This document shows, piece after piece, positions 34,981-42,350 of a stretch of 64,000 nt of DNA (its first letter is position 1; every line of letters begins with the position of its first letter). The notes under the pieces were generated by a model. That model was not told the DNA's origin. It saw only the letters and a program-made list of their open reading frames with translations, and ran no database searches. Both the position numbers and the translations under genes were made by a program. Source of the stretch: Deltaproteobacteria bacterium (lineage in GTDB: Bacteria; JADJOY01); assembly GCA_016713535.1 (NCBI GenBank), contig JADJOY010000018.1:186001-250000 (forward strand). The letters are read 5' to 3'.

Positions 34981-35820
34981 ATGTCGATCCCCGAACGAGA
35001 TGTCGGCCAGCTCGAGCAGATCCGCAAGCGCTTGGCGATCTGGAGCATTCGCATGACGACCGCGGCCGGAAACGGCCACCCCTCGTCGTGCCTGAGCGCG
35101 TCGCACATCGTCACGGCACTCTACTTCGGCGGCTTCCTGAGGCTCGATCCGAAGGCGCCCCACGCACCGGATCGCGACCGCTTCATCATGAGCAAGGGCC
35201 ACGCGGCGCCCATCCTGTACGCGGCGCTCGCGGAGAAGGGCGTGTTCTCGACCGACACGTTGATGGGGCTGCGCAAGATCGGGGACCCGCTCGAGGGTCA
35301 CCCGAACGTGCGCCGGGTGCCGGGCGTCGAGGCCTCGACGGGCTCGCTTGGGCAGGGGCTCTCGATCGGGCTCGGCATCGCGCTGGCCCAGAAGCTCGCC
35401 AAGAACGGCGCGCGCACCTTCGTGCTCACCGGCGACGGCGAGCTCGACGAGGGCCAGGTGTGGGAGGCGGCGATGGCCGCCTCCAAGTACAAGTCCGACA
35501 ACCTCGTGGCGATCGTCGATCGCAACCACTACCAGCAGACCGGTCCCGGCGACCACGTGTTGCCGCTCGAGCCGCTGGCGGCGAAGTGGCAGGCGTGTGG
35601 CTGGGAGACCTACGAGATCGACGGCCACGACTGGGCGCAGGTCGTGGGCGCTCTCAGCCGGGCGTGCGAGACCAAGGGCCGTCCCACGGCGATCCTGGCG
35701 CGCACGGTGAAGGGTTTCGGGGTGACGCGCATCGTCGAGGATCCGGGCAACAAGTTCCACGGCGTTCCGCTCAAGGCGAAGGAGGCCGAAGAGGCCATCC
35801 AGGAGATCGAGCGCGCATGA
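34981..35820 (+). CDS. Transketolase, N-terminal (ThDP-binding) subunit
   Basis: 279 aa; GAGGAG lies 3 bp before ATG. Typical split-transketolase TK-N features: AAGNGHPSSCLSASHIVTALYF, FIMSKGHAAPILYAALAEKG, GSLGQGLSIGLGIALAQKL and the thiamine-diphosphate motif GDGELDEGQVWEAAMAA...DNLVAIVDRN. With the next gene it makes a two-chain transketolase that shuttles two-carbon units between sugar phosphates. ATGA overlap with the C-terminal subunit ensures 1:1 synthesis. Split forms are common in archaea and some bacteria, often in special sugar pathways. Confidence 0.93.
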   Translation: MSIPERDVGQLEQIRKRLAIWSIRMTTAAGNGHPSSCLSASHIVTALYFGGFLRLDPKAPHAPDRDRFIMSKGHAAPILYAALAEKGVFSTDTLMGLRKIGDPLEGHPNVRRVPGVEASTGSLGQGLSIGLGIALAQKLAKNGARTFVLTGDGELDEGQVWEAAMAASKYKSDNLVAIVDRNHYQQTGPGDHVLPLEPLAAKWQACGWETYEIDGHDWAQVVGALSRACETKGRPTAILARTVKGFGVTRIVEDPGNKFHGVPLKAKEAEEAIQEIERA

Positions 35821-36776
35821 ACATCGGTAAGTCGATCGGTCTCGAGCTGGGCCAGAGCACTCGCTTCGCGTTCGGCGAGGAGCTCGCGGCTCTCGGCGAT
35901 GTGTTCCCCACGCTGGTGGTGGTCGACGGCGACGTCGGCAACTCCACCCGCACGGAGGTCTTCGGCAAGAAGTACCCCGAGCGCTTCTTCAACGCCGGCA
36001 TCGCCGAGAGCAACATGGTGAGCATGGCGGCGGGCCTGGCACTCTCCGGACACATCTCCGTGGCGTCGAGCTTCGCGGCGTTCCTGACGTGCAACGCATA
36101 CGACCAGATCCGCATGGGCGTGGGCTTCCCGCACGCCAACGTGAAGCTGGTCGGCAGCCACTGCGGCATCTCGATCGGCGAGGACGGCCCCAGCCAGATG
36201 GGGATCGAGGACTTGGCGCTGATGTCGTCGATCCCGCAGATGGTGGTGCTCGCGCCCTGCGATGGAGTGAGCACGCGGGCGCTGACCCGCAAGATGCTCG
36301 AGTACGTCGGGCCGGTGTACATGCGCACCGGGCGGCCGGACGTTCCGGTGATCTACAAGGACGGCGCCGCGGCGCTCGAGATCGGCACGGCGAATCGTGT
36401 CCGCGAGGGCAAGGACGCCACGATCATCGCGTGCGGCCTGATGGTGGCGATCGCGCTCGAGGCGGCCGCCGAGCTCGCCAAGCGCGGGGTCGAGTGCCGG
36501 GTGCTCGACATGCACACCGTGAAGCCGATCGATCGCGCGGCGATCGTCGCGGCGGCGCGTGAGACGGGCGCGATCGTGACCGCCGAGGAGCACCTCCTCG
36601 ACGGCGGGCTCGGCAGCGCGGTGGCGCGGGTCGTCACCGAGGAAGCGCCGTGCAAGATGGCGTTCGTGGGCGTGCGAGACACCTACGCCGAGAGCGGCAA
36701 GCCCGAAGAGCTGCTCGCCAAGTACGGCCTCACCACCGCCGAGGTCGTCGCCGCCGTCGAGCGCGCGAAGCGTTGA
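35817..36776 (+). CDS. Transketolase, C-terminal (pyrimidine-binding) subunit
   Basis: 319 aa. VVVDGDVGNSTRTEVFG, FFNAGIAESNMVSMAAGLALSG (the activating Glu), GSHCGISIGEDGPSQMGIEDLA, a middle transketolase domain, and a C-terminal domain starting ATIIACGLMVAIALEAA and GVECRVLDMHTVKPID. It starts within the stop of the N-subunit gene (ATGA). It forms the second half of the thiamine-diphosphate site. The downstream R1 paired hairpin at 36787 is 10 bp away and probably ends the message. Confidence 0.93.
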   Translation: MNIGKSIGLELGQSTRFAFGEELAALGDVFPTLVVVDGDVGNSTRTEVFGKKYPERFFNAGIAESNMVSMAAGLALSGHISVASSFAAFLTCNAYDQIRMGVGFPHANVKLVGSHCGISIGEDGPSQMGIEDLALMSSIPQMVVLAPCDGVSTRALTRKMLEYVGPVYMRTGRPDVPVIYKDGAAALEIGTANRVREGKDATIIACGLMVAIALEAAAELAKRGVECRVLDMHTVKPIDRAAIVAAARETGAIVTAEEHLLDGGLGSAVARVVTEEAPCKMAFVGVRDTYAESGKPEELLAKYGLTTAEVVAAVERAKR

Positions 36777-36786
36777 TCGGTCTCGC

Positions 36787-36855
36787 TGGAGGGCCAGCGC
36801 TTCGTCGGTGGCCCCCGCGTCGATCCTGGGGCCGTCGACGAAGCGACGCCCTCCA
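36787..36855. repeat. Paired hairpins, BIME-like (family R1, copy 2)
   Basis: TGGAGGGCCAGCGCTTCG then TCGGTGGCCCCCG, 9 bp, then the inverted mate TGGGGCCGTCGACGAAGCGA then CGCCCTCCA. The GCTTCGTC core and its complement GACGAAGC identify the family. It sits between convergent transketolase and SDR genes. Confidence 0.75.
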
Positions 36856-36864
36856 TGCGCGCTT

Positions 36865-37647
36865 CTACCCGGCCGTGATCCCGCCGTCGATGGCGATCGA
36901 GGCGCCGGTGATGTAGCCGGCGGCGGGCGAAACCAGGAACAGCACCAAGCTCGCGATCTCGCTCGGCTCCGCGATGCGCTTGATGGCGCTGCGCGCGAGC
37001 ACCCGCTCGAGATGGTCGGGGATGCGGTCCGGCTGGACCCCCATCGGCGTGTCGACGTAGCCCGGACAGACGGTGTTGGCGGTGATGCCACGCGTTCCCC
37101 ACTCGAGCGCCACCGTCTTGGTGAAGCCGATCACCGCGTGCTTGCTGGCGACGTACGCTGCGGACAGCGGTGCACCCACCAGCCCGTGCGCGGACGCGAT
37201 CGTGACGATGCGCCCGAAGCCGCGCTCGGACATCGCCGGCAGCACGCGCTGGGTGAAGAGGAACGTGCCCTTCAGGTTCACGTCGAGCACGTGGTCCCAC
37301 TGGTGCTCGGCGATCGCGTCGACGCGCAGCATCGGTCCGGCGATGCCGGCGTCGTTGACGAGGATGTCGATCCGCCCCCAGCGCGCGAGCGCGGCGCTCA
37401 CCGCCGCGTCGATCATCGTCGAGCGGGTCACGTCGCAGAACTGCGCCACGCTCTCGCCGCCGTCGCGCTCGATCTCGCTCACGGTGCGCTCGGCGCCGCG
37501 CAGGTTGCGGTCGAGCACCACCACCCGCGCGCCCTCGCTGGCGAGGCACTGCGCGATCGACCGGCCGATACCGCTCGCGGCGCCGGTGACGATCGCCACC
37601 CGCCCGCGAATCCCTTCGCGATTGTCACTGCTCGCTTGCTGGGCCAT
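36865..37647 (-). CDS. SDR oxidoreductase, 3-hydroxybutyrate-dehydrogenase-like
   Basis: 260 aa. NAD-binding TGAASGIGRSIAQCLASEG, the acidic strand end VVVLDRN (NAD preference), NDAGIAGP (NAG variant), the catalytic Ser in IVTIASAHGLVGAPLS and Tyr/Lys in YVASK. The wording ASAHGLVGAP, KTVALEWGTRGITANTVCPGYVDTPM is close to D-3-hydroxybutyrate dehydrogenases. It would interconvert 3-hydroxybutyrate and acetoacetate in the cytoplasm. It is a single gene on its strand. Confidence 0.85.
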   Translation of the reverse strand: MAQQASSDNREGIRGRVAIVTGAASGIGRSIAQCLASEGARVVVLDRNLRGAERTVSEIERDGGESVAQFCDVTRSTMIDAAVSAALARWGRIDILVNDAGIAGPMLRVDAIAEHQWDHVLDVNLKGTFLFTQRVLPAMSERGFGRIVTIASAHGLVGAPLSAAYVASKHAVIGFTKTVALEWGTRGITANTVCPGYVDTPMGVQPDRIPDHLERVLARSAIKRIAEPSEIASLVLFLVSPAAGYITGASIAIDGGITAG

Positions 37648-37713
37648 CCGCGAAGCCTACGTCTCGGCACGGCGGGTTCCAACCGCCAGCGCACCGTCGT
37701 ACGGTAGCGCTCG

Positions 37714-38247
37714 ATGGCGATCTACTTCCCGCGTGGCTTCAACTCCGGCGAGCCGGTGCGTGTGGTGGACGGCGTCACCGTGGTGCGCGGTGCGCTGGCG
37801 CGGCAGCCGGCCGAGCTGGTCGTGGTGGCGTGCGCGCGCACGCTCCTCGGCGCGCCGGCGAGCGGCGTCGCCAGGGTGGCGCTCGCGGCGCTGGGCGCGG
37901 GCCTGACACAGCGCGTGCGCGCGCTGCCGCGCGGCTCGCGCGAGGTCCACGAACTGGCGGCGGACGGCGTGAACCGGCGCTGGCTCGGGTTCGTCGAGGT
38001 GACCGACGAGCCACGAGCCGAAAGCGAGCTCGCGAACGTGGTGGAGCGGATCGCCGCCTACGCGGCGATCCGCGGCGCGCGCGAGATCGCGCTCGCGCCC
38101 TTCGGCACCGAGCCGCGCGCCGCCAGGGCGCTGGTCCAGCTGCTGCGCACGTGGCCGGCAGGCCCGCGCTGGATCGTGGTGGTGCGCGAGCGCGCTCAGT
38201 TCGAGGCAGCGGGTGGTGCGGCCGCGGCGTCGCCGACCTCGCCGTAG
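37714..38247 (+). CDS. Conserved-looking protein of unknown function
   Basis: 177 aa. It begins MAIYFPRGFNSGEPVRVVDG and contains Rossmann-like alternation: VELAGE-type strands (ELVVVACARTLLGAP), an alpha segment, RRWLGFVEVTDEP, then ELANVVERIAAYAAIRGAREIALAPFGTEP and PAGPRWIVVVRER. It has neither signal peptide nor membrane helix. I do not recognise the family; the fold could be nucleotide- or ligand-binding. Its last 52 bases overlap the 3' end of the convergent glycosyltransferase-like gene. Confidence 0.6.
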   Translation: MAIYFPRGFNSGEPVRVVDGVTVVRGALARQPAELVVVACARTLLGAPASGVARVALAALGAGLTQRVRALPRGSREVHELAADGVNRRWLGFVEVTDEPRAESELANVVERIAAYAAIRGAREIALAPFGTEPRAARALVQLLRTWPAGPRWIVVVRERAQFEAAGGAAAASPTSP

Positions 38248-39752
38248 ATCCGTCGCCAAACCTCGAAGATCCGGAGGCTCCGCTCGCCCCACTCGGAGCG
38301 CAGCCGGGCCAGCGTCGGAGAGGCGCCCGCTGGCCGCGGCACGTAGGGCATCGGCCATGGCCAGATCGAGGTCAGGAGCGCGCGATTCCGCGCCACCTCG
38401 GCTGGCTGCTCGCGGGTGTAGAAGAGCTTCCACGTCAGCCGCTCGTCGTCGGGCAGCTCGGCGAGGCCGCTCTCGTTTCGCGCCGCGTGGGGAAAGCGCT
38501 CGTACCACCGGGGGTCGGCGGGAAGATCGATCGACCCGGCGAGCCGAGGCAGCACCAGAAGCGCGAGGGCGAGGACGCCCACGGCGGTGGCCACCGACGT
38601 TCGCTCGCGAACCTCGGTGAACGCCTGGATCGCGACCCCGATCCAGATTCCCCACGGAACGAACATGAGCAACACGGTGCTCATCTTGAGCTCCTCCCAG
38701 TTCTCCTGGAACGCGAGGAAGAGCCAGAAGAGCCCGATCCAGGTCCACGTCAGCAGGGCGAGCCGAGGCTGGCGCCGCGCGATCCTCACCGCTCCCACGA
38801 GCGCGAGCGCGCACGGCACCGCGCCGAAACAGCGCAGGAACACGAGAGGCAGTGACAGTACGGTGGGAAACGCGAAGTGTGGTGTGCGAATCCACTCCGA
38901 ATGGAAGGGACGGTTGAGGAGCCCGTTGAACGGGAACTCGAAGCCGAGGAGGTGGTGCGGAAAGAAGGGGCGGAACCCCTCGAAGTTCGCGTATTGGGTG
39001 GGGTTGGCGAGGGGATCGCCGTAGGCGTGGCTCTTCCACGCCATGACCGGCGCGATGGTGACGAGCGCGCCCACCGTGAAGAGGGCGAGCGCCCGCCACC
39101 GGTCGCGTTCGGTCACGAGCCACAGGAAGAGCGCCGGGATGAAGAAGATGCTCATGTCCCGGACACCGCCGAGCACGCCGAGCACCATCCCCGCGGCGAG
39201 CCTCGACGGCCGCGGCTGCAGCAGCAGCACGAACAAGAGCGCGATCAGCGACAAGCTCAGGAGCCCAGGATTGAGCGTACCGAGGGCGAAGCTCATCGGG
39301 TTGAGCGCGGTGAGAATCCCGACCGGTAGCGCGATCACGCCGCGCACTCCCGCTGCCTCGATCGCGAGGAACGCGAGCAACGCCCCGAGCCCGACCCCGA
39401 TTGCGTGCTGCACCCGGTAGCCCGCCTGCCCGAGCGCCAGGAAACCGAGCGCATGATGGACCCCCGAGCCGACCTGCTGGTCCTTGGTGGCGATCCGGAA
39501 CGTGTCGGGCTGGACGAGGTCGCCTGGCAGCCTCTCGGGTGTACGCGCGACGTAGAGCGGCGAACCGTCGACGTCCACGAACTCGACGGCGGTCCCCGCG
39601 ATCAGCGCGGCGGGGACCGCGATGTACGTGTCCCAGTAGCCGGTCGTGGGGCCGCGGTAGGTGATGAACGCCACCGTGGCGCCGAGGACGGACGCAAGCG
39701 TGGCGGCGAGGTGAAGCGTTCGTGGCACGAGGCGATCTCGCGATCCGCGCAT
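38196..39752 (-). CDS. Polytopic membrane protein, GT-C-like
   Basis: 518 aa with about ten hydrophobic helices (LAATLASVLGATVAFITY, IAVPAALIAGTAVEFV, VGLGALLAFLAIEAAGV, LSLSLIALLFVLLLQP, LFTVGALVTIAPVMAW, ALALVGAVRIARR, LALLTWTWIGLFWLFLAF and more) and a cytoplasmic or periplasmic C-terminal tail of ~110 residues. The YWDTYIAVPAALI region after helix 1, with acidic residues, and long periplasmic loops resemble GT-C glycosyltransferases, but no definitive catalytic motif is visible. It faces the unknown 37714 gene tail-to-tail with overlap. Confidence 0.65.
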   Translation of the reverse strand: MRGSRDRLVPRTLHLAATLASVLGATVAFITYRGPTTGYWDTYIAVPAALIAGTAVEFVDVDGSPLYVARTPERLPGDLVQPDTFRIATKDQQVGSGVHHALGFLALGQAGYRVQHAIGVGLGALLAFLAIEAAGVRGVIALPVGILTALNPMSFALGTLNPGLLSLSLIALLFVLLLQPRPSRLAAGMVLGVLGGVRDMSIFFIPALFLWLVTERDRWRALALFTVGALVTIAPVMAWKSHAYGDPLANPTQYANFEGFRPFFPHHLLGFEFPFNGLLNRPFHSEWIRTPHFAFPTVLSLPLVFLRCFGAVPCALALVGAVRIARRQPRLALLTWTWIGLFWLFLAFQENWEELKMSTVLLMFVPWGIWIGVAIQAFTEVRERTSVATAVGVLALALLVLPRLAGSIDLPADPRWYERFPHAARNESGLAELPDDERLTWKLFYTREQPAEVARNRALLTSIWPWPMPYVPRPAGASPTLARLRSEWGERSLRIFEVWRRIYGEVGDAAAAPPAASN

Positions 39753-39793
39753 GAGGCGCGCGGGCCGCGAGATTCAACCACGGACGGCGGGGT

Positions 39794-40398
39794 TCAGCGA
39801 ACCGGCGCGCGCACCAGCCCGACCACGACTCCCTGTACGTCGAGGTCGCGGGTCACGATCGGTGCGTAGCGAGGGTTCTCGGCTTCGAGCCGGAACTGGT
39901 CCGCGTCCTGAAAAAACGCTTCAGCGTGGCCTCGCCGTCGGGCAGCAACGCGACCACGATCTCGCCGTTCCGGGCCGCGGTGCGCTTCTCGACGATGACG
40001 TAGTCGCCCTCCAGGATGCCGGCGCCGGTCATCGAGTCTCCGCGCACCTGGAGCGCGAACCGGCCGGTGCCTTCGACCAGCCCGGGAACGTCGAGGGAGT
40101 CTTGCTGCTCGATCGCCTCGATGGGCCGTCCCGCGGCGATGCGCCCCGCGAGCGGGAGCACGCCGCGCCGATCGGGCTCACCGGTGTCCGGGTCGATCAC
40201 CTCGATGGAGCGAGCGAGACCCGGATCGCGGGTGATGGCACCCTTCTTCTCGAGCGCTCGCAGGAACCCATGGACCCCGTTGGTGGAGCGAATGCCGAAC
40301 CGGTCGCCGATCTCGCGCACTGATGGCGGGACACCTTTGTCGCGGATGCGCGCCCGGATGAACTCGAGGATCTCTTGCTGTCGTGGGGTGAGGTTCAT
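39794..40398 (-). CDS. lexA: SOS repressor LexA (frame break in T6 run at 39911-39916)
   Basis: The N-terminal winged helix (LTPRQQEILEFIRARIRDKG, PPSVREIGDRFGIRSTNGVHGFLRALEKKG) is followed by the Ala84-Gly85 self-cleavage site (LPLAGRIAAG). Catalytic Ser122 is in RGDSMTGAGI and Lys160 in GEATLKRFF. Immediately after Lys160 the frame breaks. The other frame continues QDADQFRLEAENPRYAPIV to a stop at 39794, giving a normal 201-aa LexA. One additional T in the T6 run repairs it; as written the unshifted product would carry a wrong tail ending at 39853. It represses SOS genes and cleaves itself with RecA. It is second in an operon after 40395-40913 (ATGA overlap). Confidence 0.93.
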
Positions 40399-40913
40399 AC
40401 GAGATCCAGAGGGACGTCGTCCGCGGCGACCGCCGGCCGATCGCCGGCGAAACCGAGTAGCTCGCCCTGCGGCTGCGCGCCCTCGACCGTATGGCGCTTG
40501 CGGCGCTTGGTGAAGTTCCGCACATGGCGCAGCGCGGCGCGCTTGGAGTCCCGTTCCACCTGCCCGTCGACCACGAAGCGCCTGCATGAGAGGCACTTGC
40601 TCATCACGGTGCCGTCCGGGAACCGCAGCACGAAGAGGTGCTTCTCGCTGCACTGGTCACACACGAACGGCCCACCCGAGGAGCGGCGCGCGGGCCTGGC
40701 GCGGCTCTCCGTGGCGGGCTCCGCGAGCTGGACGTCTGGCTCGTCCGGCGCCGGCTCGCCGATGCCCGTGGCCGGATCCACGATCCAGCGGCGCCCGGTG
40801 ACCAGGTTGCGCGTGATGAGGATGCGACCCTGGACGCCCCGGACGCGGACGCCTTCGACCTGCATCCCCATGTGCTTCAGCTCGCTGTGAGTGGCTACTG
40901 AGTGAGTGTTCAT
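40395..40913 (-). CDS. Unknown zinc-ribbon-like protein, first gene of the lexA operon
   Basis: 172 aa. An N-terminal small beta domain (MQVEGVRVRGVQGRILITRNLVTGRRWIVDP) is followed by an acidic/Pro linker and a Cys4 zinc-ribbon-like module, FVCDQCSEKHLFVLRFPDG...MSKCLSCRRFVVD. A basic region follows (RDSKRAALRHVRNFTKRRKRH). There is no Shine-Dalgarno; the promoter -10 lies only 10 bp from ATG, so the transcript may be leaderless. ATGA overlap with lexA means co-translation, and the SOS-like operator implies LexA control. I do not recognise the family; a nucleic-acid-binding damage-response role is inference. Confidence 0.75.
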   Translation of the reverse strand: MNTHSVATHSELKHMGMQVEGVRVRGVQGRILITRNLVTGRRWIVDPATGIGEPAPDEPDVQLAEPATESRARPARRSSGGPFVCDQCSEKHLFVLRFPDGTVMSKCLSCRRFVVDGQVERDSKRAALRHVRNFTKRRKRHTVEGAQPQGELLGFAGDRPAVAADDVPLDLV

Positions 40914-40953
40914 GGTGAACGCGAGTTTAGTGGACGAGCGTTCACCATGTCAA
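40914..40953 (-). promoter_or_regulatory. lexA-operon promoter with SOS-like operator
   Basis: On the minus strand TTGACA (40953-40948), an 18-bp spacer, then TAAACT (40929-40924). The spacer holds GAACGCTCGTCC, one base off GAAC-N4-GTTC. A perfect 8-bp inverted repeat GGTGAACG...CGTTCACC (40946-40939 and 40921-40914) brackets spacer and -10. The -35 overlaps the stop of the upstream GDPD gene. Confidence 0.7.
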
Positions 40954-41690
40954 GCGGAATCGAGACGAGCGCGCAAGGCGCCGGGGCGATTGGTGATGAT
41001 GCCGTCCACCCCCGCCTCGATCAGCCCCCGCGCCACCTCCGGGTCGTCCACGGTCCACACCAGGACCCCCAGGCCGAGCGCGCGCGCCTCGTCGAGGAGC
41101 GCGCCGTCCACCAGGCTCGCGCCCGGGTGAACGAACGAGGCCCGCACGCGCCGGGCGTCGGCGGCGAGGGTCTCGATCGGATCCTCGTAGAGCAGCCCGA
41201 TCGGCAGGTCGTCGTCGCACTCGCGCAGCGCGACCAGCGCGTCGAGCTTGAAGGACGAGATCAGCACGCTCCCGGCGCTGCCGGTCTCGCGCACCACGTC
41301 CACGACCGCGCGCTCGAGCCCCACGCCGGGCCGCCCTTTGAGCTCGATGTTGATCGGCACCCGTGGCGCTACGCGCGTGAGCACGTCGCGCAGCGGCGGC
41401 ACGGCCTCGCTGCGAAAGCGCGGCTCGAACCAGCCGCCGGCGTCGAGCGCGGCGAGCTCGGCCGCGCTCCGCTCCCACACGTGCCCGGCGGCGCCGGTGG
41501 TGCGGATCAGCGTACCGTCGTGGATCACCACGACCTCGCCGTCGCGGGCGAGGCGCACGTCGAGCTCGATGGCATCGGCGCCCTGGCGGAGCGCCTCCTC
41601 GAATGCGGCCATGGTGTTCTCGGGGCAGTCGGCGGACGCCCCGCGGTGCGCGATCCAGCGGAACGAGCGGTCGTCGAAGGTGGAACCCAT
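40950..41690 (-). CDS. Glycerophosphodiester phosphodiesterase
   Basis: 246 aa from ATG 41690 (GGAG nine bases upstream; an ATG six bases earlier is possible). TIM-barrel GDPD motifs: AHRGASADCPENTMAAFEEAL (catalytic His and Glu), ELDVRLARDGEVVVIHDGTL (metal ligands and second His), INIELKG and VWTVDDPEVARGLIEAGVDGIITNRPG. No signal peptide, so cytoplasmic. It hydrolyses glycerophosphodiesters to glycerol-3-phosphate and an alcohol. Its TGA lies inside the -35 of the lexA-operon promoter. Confidence 0.93.
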   Translation of the reverse strand: MGSTFDDRSFRWIAHRGASADCPENTMAAFEEALRQGADAIELDVRLARDGEVVVIHDGTLIRTTGAAGHVWERSAAELAALDAGGWFEPRFRSEAVPPLRDVLTRVAPRVPINIELKGRPGVGLERAVVDVVRETGSAGSVLISSFKLDALVALRECDDDLPIGLLYEDPIETLAADARRVRASFVHPGASLVDGALLDEARALGLGVLVWTVDDPEVARGLIEAGVDGIITNRPGALRARLDSA

Positions 41691-41767
41691 GCGCATTGAC
41701 TCCGTGGAGAGGGCTTCGTTATCTGCTTGCCGGTCACCGCGCGATGCGGGCGCGAGGAGCGGACGCC

Positions 41768-42307
41768 ATGCCGATCTACGAGTTCTACTGCGAACGCTGC
41801 CATACGATCTTCAACTTCTTCTCGCCGGGGGTGAACACCACCAAGACACCCACCTGTCCTCGCTGCGAGAAGACTCCTCTCAGGCGGCAGATGTCGCGCT
41901 TCGCGATGGTCAAGCAGGTCGGCGACCCGAGCGGCGCGAGCGGTGACGGCGCGGAAGGCGGTCCCGCCACGCCCGACGAGGCGCGCATGGAGAGCGCGAT
42001 GGAGGCGTTCGCGCGCGAGGCCGAGACGCTCAACGAGGACGACCCGCGCGCGGCCGCGCAGATGATGCGGCGCTTCTCCGAGATGGCGGGAATGAGCATC
42101 GGCCCCGGCATGGAGGAGGCGCTGCGCCGCCTCGAGGCCGGTGAGGACCCCGACGCGGTCGAGTCGGAGCTGGGCGATCTCCTCGAGGGCGAGGATCCGT
42201 TCGGCGCGCCCGGCGAAGGCGGCGGCGCGGAGGCCGCCACCGCGAAGCGGCTCTCGACCGCGCGAACCCGACCTCCGGCCCGCGACGAAAAGCTCTATAC
42301 ACTGTGA
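41768..42307 (+). CDS. FmdB-family zinc-ribbon protein with long acidic tail
   Basis: 179 aa. The N-terminal FmdB ribbon is MPIYEFYCERCHTIFNFF...CPRCEKTPLRRQMSRFAM (two CxxC pairs). The family is typically ~70-110 residues; here a ~110-residue Glu/Gly/Met-rich extension follows (ARMESAMEAFAREAETLNEDD, MMRRFSEMAGMSIGPGMEEALRRLEAGEDPDAVESELGDLL). Longer FmdB proteins of this shape occur in deltaproteobacteria. FmdB is a putative regulatory or metal-site protein; the exact role is unknown. It is followed 44 bp later by the metalloprotease-like gene on the same strand. Confidence 0.85.
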   Translation: MPIYEFYCERCHTIFNFFSPGVNTTKTPTCPRCEKTPLRRQMSRFAMVKQVGDPSGASGDGAEGGPATPDEARMESAMEAFAREAETLNEDDPRAAAQMMRRFSEMAGMSIGPGMEEALRRLEAGEDPDAVESELGDLLEGEDPFGAPGEGGGAEAATAKRLSTARTRPPARDEKLYTL

Positions 42308-42350
42308 CGTCTGTTCGACGCCTGCGCGCCACACCCAGGAGCGCCGTCTC

